A stretch of DNA of 9,024 nt from NCBI GenBank assembly GCA_945861915.1, contig CAMAWK010000093.1, positions 1 through 9,024 on the forward strand, in the 5' to 3' direction. Numbering within the stretch: the stretch's first letter is position 1; the number at the start of each line of letters is the position of its first letter. Made by a program: the position numbers and the translations under genes. Below, piece by piece: positions 1 through 6,373 of this stretch. Below the pieces are notes generated by a model that ran no database searches, was not told where the DNA came from, and saw only the letters and a program-made list of their open reading frames with translations. The stretch comes from Flavobacterium psychrophilum. Its GTDB lineage: Bacteria; Bacteroidota; Bacteroidia; Flavobacteriales; Flavobacteriaceae.

Positions 1-249
1 GCTCCAACGGAAACAAAAGTAAGGTATGCGGTAATTTATGGTTCACAAAACGGCAGTAAATTGAATACCGATGATGCTTGTCAAATCATTGACAAAATCG
101 TTTTGGATGACAACCTAATTTGTATTCCTTTAGAAAAAATAAAAAAAAATAAAAACTACGCACTCACTTTCATTGATTTTTATGGAAATGAAAGTAGCAG
201 CACCAATTTTAATTTACCAAAAGAAATAACCAACTTTAAATCAAATTAA
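1..249 (+). CDS. C-terminal fragment, possibly a family-10-type glycosylhydrolase with a terminal Fn3-like domain
   Basis: The reading frame is open from the first base and ends at TAA 247-249, so only the last 82 residues of a longer protein are visible; the true start lies outside the window. The pattern is a beta-rich module: a 'VRYAVIYG' strand, a mid-segment 'IVLDDNLICIPL', then 'YALTFIDFYGNESSSTNF'. It resembles the Fn3-like tail of Bacteroidota GHL10/DUF187-type glycosylhydrolases, which typically read like 'YVVYRF...YVVTALDRLHNES'. That resemblance is from memory of the family and no catalytic part is present, so the assignment is tentative. The MFS permease starts 2 nt after the stop, which indicates one transcript and fits a hydrolase plus importer pair. 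Any secreted protein with a C-terminal Ig/Fn3-like domain would fit as well. Confidence 0.5.
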   Translation, partial: APTETKVRYAVIYGSQNGSKLNTDDACQIIDKIVLDDNLICIPLEKIKKNKNYALTFIDFYGNESSSTNFNLPKEITNFKSN

Positions 250-251
250 TT

Positions 252-1520
252 ATGCAAAATAACAAAAATCCTTGGTATTGGATTCCTATTTTAAACTTCG
301 CTTCGGGATTGCCGTATGCTATCATTATTTCGGTTTCGGTTTTAATGTACAAAAGTTTAGGTATCAGCAATGAAGATATTGGAGTCTATACCAGTTTATT
401 GTATTTGCCATGGGTAATTAAACCGCTTTGGAGTCCGTTTATTGATATTTTTTCTACCAAAAGAAAATGGTTTTTGGCTATGCAAGGGATTATTTCTATT
501 GCTTTTATCATTGTGGGATTAACCATTCCTATGAATAATTTTTTCATATTAAGTTTGGCTATTTTTTGGGTGGCGGCTTTTGCTTCTGCCTCGAATGATG
601 TGGCTAGTGATGGTTTTTATTTATTAGCATTAGAAAAAGAACAACAATCCTTTTTCCTTGGAATTCGTAGTACCTTCTACCGTTTATCGATGTTAACTGG
701 AAACGGATTAATTGTAATTATTGCCGGTTTTTTGGAGGAAAAATATGGTGACAGCACCAAAGCTTGGTCTTACACTATGATTTTGGTCGGACTTCTAATG
801 ACAATCATTACGATTTACAACTACTTTTCTACACCAAAAACAGAACCTAATATTCCAAAAACAACATCAGAATCAAAAACTGACACTAGTTTTATAGCTG
901 TTTTTTCTAGCTTTTTTCAAAAGAAACAAATTGGTTTAGTACTGGCATTCATTTTATTATTCCGTTTAGGAGAATCTCAGTTATTAAAAATGCTAACACC
1001 TTTTTTAGTTGATGATAAAGCAAAAGGAGGCCTTGGATTAGCTACCGAAGATGTCGGAATTATTTATGGAACTTTTGGAGTTTCTGCTCTAGTAATCGGA
1101 GGGATTTTGGGTGGAATTGCGATTTCAAAACAAGGATTAACAAAATGGATGCTACCTATGATTTTAATGATGCACTTGCCTATTATTGGATTTATATTGT
1201 TGTCTCATTTTCATCCAACCTCTTTATTTTATGTGTATCTAACTATCATTGCAGAACAATTTGGCTATGGTTTTGGTTTTGCCGCTTTTATGATGTTTTT
1301 GATTCATGTAGCCGAAGGCGAATCGAAAACATCCCACTACTCTATTGCTACAGGTTTTATGGCGTTAGGAATGATGCTTCCTGGTATGGCAAGTGGGTTT
1401 ATTCAGGAGTATTTGGGTTATACCAATTTCTTTATCTGGGTTTTTATTGCCACAATTCCGGGATTGATTTTATCGCGGTTTTTGATTTTTCCGAAGGATT
1501 TTGGAAAAAAAGTGGAGTAA
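252..1520 (+). CDS. MFS transporter, AmpG-like (putative muropeptide/sugar permease)
   Basis: This is a 422-residue inner-membrane protein with about 12 hydrophobic segments in two halves, joined by a polar loop at roughly residues 192-215 (rich in T, K, S, P). The first half carries 'KPLWSPFIDIF' (57-67), the AmpG-type version of the MFS loop 2-3 motif, and 'SASNDVASDGFYL' (112-124), which matches the 'ATQD...D' signature of AmpG. The second half has 'RLGESQLLKMLTPFLVD' (238-254). AmpG proteins import anhydro-muropeptides or related amino sugars by proton symport for wall recycling; the actual substrate here is an inference. The ATG at 252 follows the preceding stop by 2 nt, so it is probably translationally coupled and cotranscribed with the upstream gene. 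The stop lies 6 bp from the stop of convergent holA, leaving no room for a normal intergenic terminator. Confidence 0.85.
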   Translation: MQNNKNPWYWIPILNFASGLPYAIIISVSVLMYKSLGISNEDIGVYTSLLYLPWVIKPLWSPFIDIFSTKRKWFLAMQGIISIAFIIVGLTIPMNNFFILSLAIFWVAAFASASNDVASDGFYLLALEKEQQSFFLGIRSTFYRLSMLTGNGLIVIIAGFLEEKYGDSTKAWSYTMILVGLLMTIITIYNYFSTPKTEPNIPKTTSESKTDTSFIAVFSSFFQKKQIGLVLAFILLFRLGESQLLKMLTPFLVDDKAKGGLGLATEDVGIIYGTFGVSALVIGGILGGIAISKQGLTKWMLPMILMMHLPIIGFILLSHFHPTSLFYVYLTIIAEQFGYGFGFAAFMMFLIHVAEGESKTSHYSIATGFMALGMMLPGMASGFIQEYLGYTNFFIWVFIATIPGLILSRFLIFPKDFGKKVE

Positions 1521-1526
1521 AAATTC

Positions 1527-2531
1527 CTAATTAAAAACCTTAAAAAGCATTTCTCGTAATAAATCCGAAGTGGATAAAGCATTGGCATTTACTCCTTTGC
1601 TTTTGATGTCTAATTCTCTTAATGTAGTAACGATTTGGCTGACCTTTCGCATCGGATAATTTTTTAAAGCCACATCATAATCCTTTAGAAAATAGGGGCT
1701 AACTCCTAGAACTGTTGCTGCATTTCGGGGGTTTTTATCTTTTAAACCGTGGTATTTTAATATTTTAACAAAAAAACCAAAAACCGTACTTGTGGTTACA
1801 ACCAAAGGATTTGCTTTCTGATTTTCGGCAAAATACTGTACTATTTGATAGGCTTTCAATTGATTGCGAGAACCCAAGGCATTTAACAATTCAAAATTAT
1901 TAAAGTCCTTACTGAAACCGATATTTTCCTCAATATGCTTGGGAGTAATTGTACTTCCTTGCGGTAATATAATTTGTAACTTTTCGAGTTCATTGCTTAT
2001 TTTACTCAAATCAGATCCTAAAAACTCGACTAACATAGCATTGGCTTTGGGTTCAATAGTATAGCTTTTACCCGATAAAACACGTTTAATCCAATCGCCC
2101 ACTTGGTTTTCATAGAGTTTTTTACTTTCTAAAACAACGCCTACTTTATCCAATAATTTGGTCATTTTCTTGCGTTTGTCCAATGTTTTGTATTTATAAC
2201 AAAAAACCAAAACAGTACTCATCATCGGATTTTCGACATAACTTTCGAGTTTATCAATGGTTCTTGATAAATCCTGCGCTTCTTTCACAATCACAACTTG
2301 TCGTTCTGCCATCATCGGATAGCGTTTTGCTGTGGAAACCACCTCTTCAATTGTTACATCTCGACCGTATAAAACAGTCTGATTAAACCCTTTTTCGTCT
2401 TCAGACAAAAGAGTATCTTCAATATATTGCGACAATTTTTCAATAAAATAAGATTCCTCCCCCATCAAAAAATAAATGGGTTTGATGTTTCCATTTTTTA
2501 TGTCATTGACTATTTTTACTACTTCGTCCAT
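1527..2531 (-). CDS. holA: DNA polymerase III subunit delta
   Basis: The product is 334 residues, normal for HolA. The delta subunit is the clamp-loader wrench: in the delta-gamma/tau3-delta' complex it opens the beta sliding clamp for loading on primed DNA in the cytoplasm. The N-terminus shows the family pattern 'IKPIYFLMGEESYFIEKL' (about 17-34), where the degenerate P-loop region of this non-ATPase AAA+ relative begins. It continues with 'AERQVVIVKEAQDLS' (about 75-89) and 'STVLVFCYKYKTLDKRKK' (about 104-121). The C-terminal helical collar includes 'FELLNALGSRNQLKAYQIV' and ends '...LSTSDLLREMLFKVFN'. The ATG is at 2531 and the stop is TAG at 1527-1529. No clear TAnnTTTG promoter was seen upstream on this strand. 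The gene diverges from the HsdR-N-like gene across 56 bp and converges on the MFS gene. Confidence 0.93.
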   Translation of the reverse strand: MDEVVKIVNDIKNGNIKPIYFLMGEESYFIEKLSQYIEDTLLSEDEKGFNQTVLYGRDVTIEEVVSTAKRYPMMAERQVVIVKEAQDLSRTIDKLESYVENPMMSTVLVFCYKYKTLDKRKKMTKLLDKVGVVLESKKLYENQVGDWIKRVLSGKSYTIEPKANAMLVEFLGSDLSKISNELEKLQIILPQGSTITPKHIEENIGFSKDFNNFELLNALGSRNQLKAYQIVQYFAENQKANPLVVTTSTVFGFFVKILKYHGLKDKNPRNAATVLGVSPYFLKDYDVALKNYPMRKVSQIVTTLRELDIKSKGVNANALSTSDLLREMLFKVFN

Positions 2532-2533
2532 AT

Positions 2534-2568
2534 TCGATTTTAGATTTCAGACTTGAAAACTGGAGACT
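2534..2568. repeat. Degenerate ~7-bp periodic tract in the holA upstream region
   Basis: The region between the divergent holA and HsdR-N-like genes reads as imperfect units about 7 bp apart: TCGATTT, TAGATTT, CAGACTT, GAAAACT, GGAGACT. The 'AGA/AAA' cores start at 2542, 2549, 2556 and 2564, so the spacing is 7, 7 and 8 bp. The match between units is loose and chance in AT-rich DNA cannot be excluded. The promoter -33 element of the plus-strand gene falls inside the tract. Confidence 0.35.
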
Positions 2569-2583
2569 AATTTTATACTTTTG
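2553..2583 (+). promoter_or_regulatory. Bacteroidota-type promoter for the HsdR-N-like gene/GT2 operon
   Basis: A TTG at 2553-2555 (-33 element) is followed after exactly 20 nt by TACTTTTG at 2576-2583, a full match to the -7 consensus TAnnTTTG used by the primary sigma factor of Bacteroidota. The spacing lies inside the usual 17-23 nt range. The start codon at 2588 is only 4 nt past the -7 box. Transcription would therefore begin at or within a few bases of the ATG, giving a leaderless or nearly leaderless mRNA. Confidence 0.7.
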
Positions 2584-2587
2584 CCTT

Positions 2588-3049
2588 ATGCAGCAACTTA
2601 ATTTTCCTTTGTATACTTTTCGTTTCAAAAATAGCGAAAATAAAGTGTCTATTTTTGATGAAATTAGGAAAAAATTTATCATTCTTACGCCTGAAGAATG
2701 GGTTCGTCAACACGTTGTTCAGTATATTTTACATGAAAAAAAATATCCAAAATCCTTGATTAATGTCGAGAAGTCTCTCAAAGTCAACGGACTAACCAAA
2801 CGTTATGATATAGTCGTATTCAATCCTGACGGCAGTCTTTTTCTTTTAATAGAATGTAAAGCACCCGAAATTAAGACTTCTCAAAGTACATTCGACCAAA
2901 TTGCCCGTTACAATATGACCTTAAAATCCCAGTATTTAATGGTAACTAATGGTCTGAATCATTACTTTTGCCAAATGGATTTTGAGAACGAAAAATATGT
3001 TTTTTTGAAAGAATTGCCAGATTATCAATTGACAAACAATATTATTTAA
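2588..3049 (+). CDS. Orphan HsdR N-terminal-like (HSDR_N_2, PD-(D/E)XK fold) protein
   Basis: This 153-residue protein corresponds to the isolated N-terminal nuclease-like domain of type I restriction R subunits. Visible elements of the PD-(D/E)XK fold are Glu61 in a helix, 'KRYDIVVFNPDG' with Asp74, 'LLIECKAPE' with Glu89 and Lys91 (the E-x-K pair), and 'FDQIARYN' with Gln104. All expected metal-binding and catalytic positions appear to be kept. It has no helicase/ATPase part, and no hsdM or hsdS lies nearby, so it is not a restriction system by itself. Proteins of this size and pattern, beginning 'MQQLNFP' and containing 'LTPEEWVRQH', are widespread in Bacteroidota, often near holA, with no established function. 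The start is supported by the conserved N-terminus and by the promoter just upstream. The glycosyltransferase ATG follows the stop directly, so the two are almost certainly cotranscribed. Confidence 0.85.
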   Translation: MQQLNFPLYTFRFKNSENKVSIFDEIRKKFIILTPEEWVRQHVVQYILHEKKYPKSLINVEKSLKVNGLTKRYDIVVFNPDGSLFLLIECKAPEIKTSQSTFDQIARYNMTLKSQYLMVTNGLNHYFCQMDFENEKYVFLKELPDYQLTNNII

Positions 3050-4054
3050 ATGAAAATAGCTGTTGTCATACTTAATTGGAATGGAACAAAATTGTTAGAA
3101 CAATTTCTACCATCGGTCATTCAATTTTCTGAAGAAGCTACTATTTATGTGGCTGATAATGCCTCGACTGATGATTCTGTAGCCTTTGTAAAAGCTAATT
3201 TCCCATCTATAAAAATCGTTCAAAACAAAAATAATTTTGGTTTTGCGCAAGGATACAATGAAGCTTTACAACATATTGATGCCGAAATTTACGCCTTGGT
3301 AAATTCGGATATTGAAGTAACTGAAAACTGGTTGAAACCAATCATAGAAACTTTCGAAAATGAAACACAAACAGCTGTAATTCAACCTAAAATTTTAGAT
3401 TACAAAAACAAGGAATACTTTGAATATGCAGGTGCAGCTGGCGGTTTTATTGATCAATATGGGTATCCGTTTTGTCGAGGTCGAATTTTTGATACTTTAG
3501 AAAAAGACAAAGGACAATACAATGACGAATGCGAAATTTTTTGGGCATCAGGTGCTTGTTTTTTTATCCGAAGTTCTGTTTACAAAGAATTAAGTGGTTT
3601 TGATGCTGATTTTTTTGCGCATCAAGAAGAAATTGATTTGTGTTGGCGTGTAATTAATTCAAATTATAAAATAAAATACAATTCAAAATCAGTTGTTTAT
3701 CATTTGGGCGGTGCCACTTTAGATAAAGCAAACCCTAAAAAGACAAAATTAAATTTTAGGAACTCTTTATTAATGTTGACCAAAAATCTACCTCAAAACA
3801 AATTGTTTAGTATCCTTTTTGCACGTCTAATTTTAGACGGAATTGCAGGAATACAATTTCTAATTACCGGAAAACCAAAACACACTTGGGTAATTTTAAT
3901 AGCACATTTTGAATTTTACAAATTTTTCAGGCTTATTTTTAAAAAAAGAAGCAAATACCAAACACAAAAATACTATAAAACAAAAAGCATCGTTTATTTA
4001 TATTTCATTAATAAATTAAAACTATTTAGTAGTATATTTGAACTTACTAAATAA
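3050..4054 (+). CDS. Glycosyltransferase family 2 (rhamnosyltransferase/WbbL-like)
   Basis: The 334-residue product has a GT-A fold of family GT2. 'IAVVILNWNG' (3-12) opens the nucleotide-sugar-binding beta strand, followed by 'VADNASTDDS' (34-43) and 'NNFGFAQGYNEAL' (61-73). 'LVNSDIEV' (83-90) occupies the DxD-type metal/sugar-nucleotide site. The acceptor and catalytic region is 'WASGACFFIRSSVYKELSGF' (165-184) with 'HQEEIDLCWR' (191-200), whose acidic cluster is the usual catalytic base region. This arrangement is typical of enzymes that add rhamnose or similar sugars to lipid-linked surface glycans at the inner face of the cytoplasmic membrane; donor and acceptor cannot be read from sequence. 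The tail after residue 245 is hydrophobic and basic, suggesting peripheral membrane attachment. The ATG follows the previous TAA with no gap, implying translational coupling. No other polysaccharide gene is in view. Confidence 0.9.
   Translation: MKIAVVILNWNGTKLLEQFLPSVIQFSEEATIYVADNASTDDSVAFVKANFPSIKIVQNKNNFGFAQGYNEALQHIDAEIYALVNSDIEVTENWLKPIIETFENETQTAVIQPKILDYKNKEYFEYAGAAGGFIDQYGYPFCRGRIFDTLEKDKGQYNDECEIFWASGACFFIRSSVYKELSGFDADFFAHQEEIDLCWRVINSNYKIKYNSKSVVYHLGGATLDKANPKKTKLNFRNSLLMLTKNLPQNKLFSILFARLILDGIAGIQFLITGKPKHTWVILIAHFEFYKFFRLIFKKRSKYQTQKYYKTKSIVYLYFINKLKLFSSIFELTK
4033..4040 (+). promoter_or_regulatory. Possible -7 element for the OmpA-like lipoprotein gene
   Basis: TATATTTG matches TAnnTTTG and would give a leader of about 50 nt before the ATG at 4098. 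It lies inside the last codons of the glycosyltransferase gene. No TTG was found 17-23 nt upstream, so this is only half a promoter and may be coincidental. The 43-bp gap between the two genes also allows read-through. Confidence 0.25.
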
Positions 4055-4097
4055 AAATACTAATTCACAAATAACCTCTAATTAAATTCTACATTTT

Positions 4098-4928
4098 ATG
4101 AAAAAAATTGTCGTTGCATTCTCGGTATTCATGCTTTTGACTTCTTGTGTAACCAAAAAAAAATACACAGCTCTTGAAGCTAAAAATAAAGAAACGCAAG
4201 ATTTATTAAATTCTTGTACCGTAAAATTAAACTCTTGTTTAGAAGAAAAAGCAGGTTTAGCAGCTACTGTTGCTAGTTTGAAAGACTACAACCAATCTTT
4301 GACCAACACTTCGAAAGATATGGCAATATTATCGACTAAAAGTGCTGAAAACATTGAAAAAGCATTAGAATCAATCAAAGAAAAAGATTTAAAAATCACT
4401 AGAATGCAAGATGCTTTAACTAGAAAAGACAGTGTAACTCTTGCTGTTGTTACTAGTTTAAAAGCTTCGGTTGGAATATCAGATCCAGATATTGAAATCA
4501 ATGTAGAAAAAGGAGTTGTTTTCATTTCTATCGCCGACAAAATGTTATTTAAAAGCGGTAGTTATGATGTAACTGATAAAGCAAAAGGTGTTTTAGCAAA
4601 AGTAGCAAAAGTTGTAAACGACAAACCTACTTTTGAATGTATGGTTGAAGGTCACACTGACAATGTTCCGTATAGCGGAAGCGGTGTTTTGATTGACAAC
4701 TGGGATTTAAGTGTAAAACGTTCTACGTCAATTATTCGTGTTTTAACAAAAGAATTGGGCGTTAAACCTTCTCAATTAATTGCTGCTGGTCGAGGTGAAT
4801 TTATTCCGTTAGTAGAAAATAATTCTGCTGAAAACAGATCAAGAAATAGAAGAACTCGTATTGTGGTATTACCAAAAATTGACGAATTCTATGAAATGAT
4901 TGAAACTGAAATGAAGAAAAAGAAATAG
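4098..4928 (+). CDS. OmpA-family peptidoglycan-binding lipoprotein
   Basis: This 276-residue protein starts with a lipoprotein signal peptide: 'MKK', a hydrophobic stretch, then 'LLTSC' with Cys17 as the lipidated residue. Residues about 22-110 are charged and helical, with heptad-like patterning consistent with a coiled-coil spacer ('EAKNKETQDLL', 'IEKALESIKEKDLKI'). Residues about 130-258 form the OmpA C-terminal domain: 'ISIADKMLFKSGSYDVTD' (143-160), 'GHTDNVP' (185-191), 'NWDLSVKRS' (201-209), and an 'NRSRNRRTRIVV' box (246-257). By family knowledge Asp188 and Arg208 are the positions that grip the diaminopimelate of peptidoglycan. The protein is therefore a tether between the outer membrane and the wall. 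No beta-barrel is present. No obvious Shine-Dalgarno sequence precedes the ATG. It is followed by a heptamer repeat and a strong terminator, so it ends its transcription unit. Confidence 0.9.
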   Translation: MKKIVVAFSVFMLLTSCVTKKKYTALEAKNKETQDLLNSCTVKLNSCLEEKAGLAATVASLKDYNQSLTNTSKDMAILSTKSAENIEKALESIKEKDLKITRMQDALTRKDSVTLAVVTSLKASVGISDPDIEINVEKGVVFISIADKMLFKSGSYDVTDKAKGVLAKVAKVVNDKPTFECMVEGHTDNVPYSGSGVLIDNWDLSVKRSTSIIRVLTKELGVKPSQLIAAGRGEFIPLVENNSAENRSRNRRTRIVVLPKIDEFYEMIETEMKKKK

Positions 4929-4961
4929 TTAGCAGTTAGAAGTTAGCAGTTAGCAGTTAGC
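4929..4961. repeat. Heptanucleotide tandem repeat (TTAGCAG)
   Basis: Directly after the lipoprotein stop codon come TTAGCAG, TTAGAAG, TTAGCAG, TTAGCAG and a partial TTAGC: about 4.7 units of 7 bp with a single base difference in the second unit. It lies between the stop and the terminator hairpin and so is transcribed but not translated. It could be a slippage-prone microsatellite or a short copy of a dispersed repeat family. Confidence 0.85.
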
Positions 4962-4965
4962 AAAA

Positions 4966-5005
4966 AAAACGAAAACGTCTTGAGAAATCAAGACGTTTTC
5001 GTTTT
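4966..5005. terminator. Bidirectional intrinsic terminator between the OmpA lipoprotein gene and murF
   Basis: A perfect 18-bp inverted repeat has arms AAAACGAAAACGTCTTGA (4966-4983) and its complement (4988-5005), with a GAAA tetraloop at 4984-4987. The stem itself ends in TTTT for plus-strand transcripts. The left arm is preceded by a run of eight A (4962-4969), which reads as a U tract on the minus strand. It sits between two convergent genes, 37 bp after the lipoprotein stop and 22 bp after the murF stop, and so serves both. Confidence 0.92.
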
Positions 5006-5027
5006 AACCCTTGTATAAGATTAGGTT

Positions 5028-6311
5028 TTATAAATAATCCAATGCTCTTTCTAAAGCCATCCCCCTTGATCCTTTAATCAACAAGGTAGAGTTTTCAATA
5101 TTTAAACTTGCTAATTCTTTCGACAATGATTCGAAAGTTTCATGAAAAAACAATTTATTGTTATCGATTTTATTAGCATAAAATTCATGTCCAACTAAAT
5201 AACAAATCGATTGATTGGCATCCTTGAGTAAATCAACAATTACTTTATGTTCTTGTTTACTTTTTGTACCTAATTCGAACATATCGCCCAAAATCATTAT
5301 TTTATTGGTTTGGTTTAATTGAATAAAATTTTCGATTGCAACGCTCATGCTACTAGGATTCGCGTTGTAGGCGTCTAAAATAATTTGGTTAGTTCCTTTT
5401 GTTAAAAGCTGCGATCGATTATTCTGTGGAATATAACTTTCTAAAGCCTCTTTTATATCCTCATTCTTTACCCCAAAATAGATTCCTATTGCAAGTGCTG
5501 CGTTAACATTGTTTGCGTTGTAGAGTCCAATTAAATGTGTTTTAATATCTAAATTTGCATAGCTAACTTTCACAAAAGGATTGGCTTCTATAGATGTAAT
5601 AGTTACATCCGCATTAGCATCATCAACACCAAACGAATAGGATTTTAAAAGTTTTGATTTTTCTAGTTGAATGGCATCATTGGTATTTATAAAGGCGTGC
5701 TTTTCATTGGCAGAAATATAAGTATACATTTCGCTTTTACCGATAATCACTCCTGCTATACCCCCAAATCCTTCTAAATGTGCCTTGCCAAAATTAGTGA
5801 TATAACCATAGTCTGGATTGGCTAATCCACAAAGAAATTCTATTTCTTTTTGATGATTGGCTCCCATTTCCACAATTCCAAATTCAGTTTCTGAATTAAA
5901 AGATAATAAAGTTAATGGAACACCAATATGATTATTCAAATTCCCAACAGTTGCTTTTGTTTTATACTTCTTTGAAAGAACCACATTGATAAGTTCTTTT
6001 GTAGTCGTTTTTCCGTTACTTCCAGTCAGAGCAATTATGGGCAATTTTAGAAAAAGCCTATGAAATTTTGCTAATTCTTGCAATGCGACTAAGCTATCGT
6101 TTACAAGTATGGTTCTATGATCTAGATAAAAATCTTCATTGTCTATAATTACATACGAAGCTCCTTTTTCTAATGCTTCTTTGGCAAATGTATTGGCATC
6201 AAAATTTGCTCCTTTGAGAGCAACAAATAACGAATTGATTTCTATTTTACGAGTGTCGGTTGAAACTGAACTGCATTTCAAAAACAAATTATGAATACTT
6301 TTAATGTTCAT
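5028..6311 (-). CDS. murF: UDP-N-acetylmuramoyl-tripeptide--D-alanyl-D-alanine ligase
   Basis: MurF adds D-Ala-D-Ala to UDP-MurNAc-tripeptide with ATP hydrolysis, the last cytoplasmic step in making the peptidoglycan precursor. The 427-residue product has the three Mur-ligase domains. The N-terminal substrate domain contains 'STDTRKIEINSLFVALKG' (17-34). The ATPase domain has the P-loop 'TGSNGKTTTKE' (96-106), 'GNLNNHIGVPLTLL' (123-136), 'EMGANHQKEI' (148-157), and 'GKSEMY' (191-196) at the position of the usually carbamylated lysine. The C-terminal domain shows 'NRSQ' (298-301), the MurF-type 'DAYNANPSSM' (313-322), 'GDMFELG' (342-348) and 'KGSRG' (413-417). No key motif is missing. The ATG is at 6311. 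It lies downstream of gldJ on the same strand, but an intrinsic terminator separates them and no clear promoter of its own was found. Confidence 0.96.
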   Translation of the reverse strand: MNIKSIHNLFLKCSSVSTDTRKIEINSLFVALKGANFDANTFAKEALEKGASYVIIDNEDFYLDHRTILVNDSLVALQELAKFHRLFLKLPIIALTGSNGKTTTKELINVVLSKKYKTKATVGNLNNHIGVPLTLLSFNSETEFGIVEMGANHQKEIEFLCGLANPDYGYITNFGKAHLEGFGGIAGVIIGKSEMYTYISANEKHAFINTNDAIQLEKSKLLKSYSFGVDDANADVTITSIEANPFVKVSYANLDIKTHLIGLYNANNVNAALAIGIYFGVKNEDIKEALESYIPQNNRSQLLTKGTNQIILDAYNANPSSMSVAIENFIQLNQTNKIMILGDMFELGTKSKQEHKVIVDLLKDANQSICYLVGHEFYANKIDNNKLFFHETFESLSKELASLNIENSTLLIKGSRGMALERALDYL

Positions 6312-6327
6312 ATAGAAAATTATTAAA

Positions 6328-6359
6328 ATAACAAAAGCCCTAAAAAGGGCTTTTGTTAT
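6328..6359 (-). terminator. Intrinsic terminator downstream of gldJ, upstream of murF
   Basis: A perfect 13-bp inverted repeat has arms ATAACAAAAGCCC (6328-6340) and its complement (6347-6359), with a 6-nt loop at 6341-6346. Read on the minus strand it is a hairpin whose 3' arm is GGGCTTTTGTTAT, followed by a T-rich run (TTTAATAATTTT). It begins 14 bp after the gldJ stop and ends 16 bp before the murF start codon. It should end most gldJ transcripts, or act as a partial attenuator for murF. Confidence 0.82.
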
Positions 6360-6373
6360 GCTGTGATATAAAT

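Noticed and set aside
1486..1509. Weak hairpin TTTTTCC...GGAAAAA as a terminator for the permease or holA
   Set aside because: It has only two G-C pairs and a 10-nt loop, and it lies inside the coding sequence of the permease. It is more likely chance in AT-rich codons.
1145..1534. Plus-strand open frame of 129 codons inside the MFS gene
   Set aside because: It is out of frame within a well-supported transporter gene, has an aromatic- and Cys-rich composition typical of shadow frames, and has no independent start signals.
2588..3049. A restriction-modification or defence island
   Set aside because: Only the HsdR N-terminal-like domain is present, with no helicase, methylase or specificity gene, and flanking genes are core housekeeping. 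No integrase, transposase, tRNA or attachment repeat was seen.
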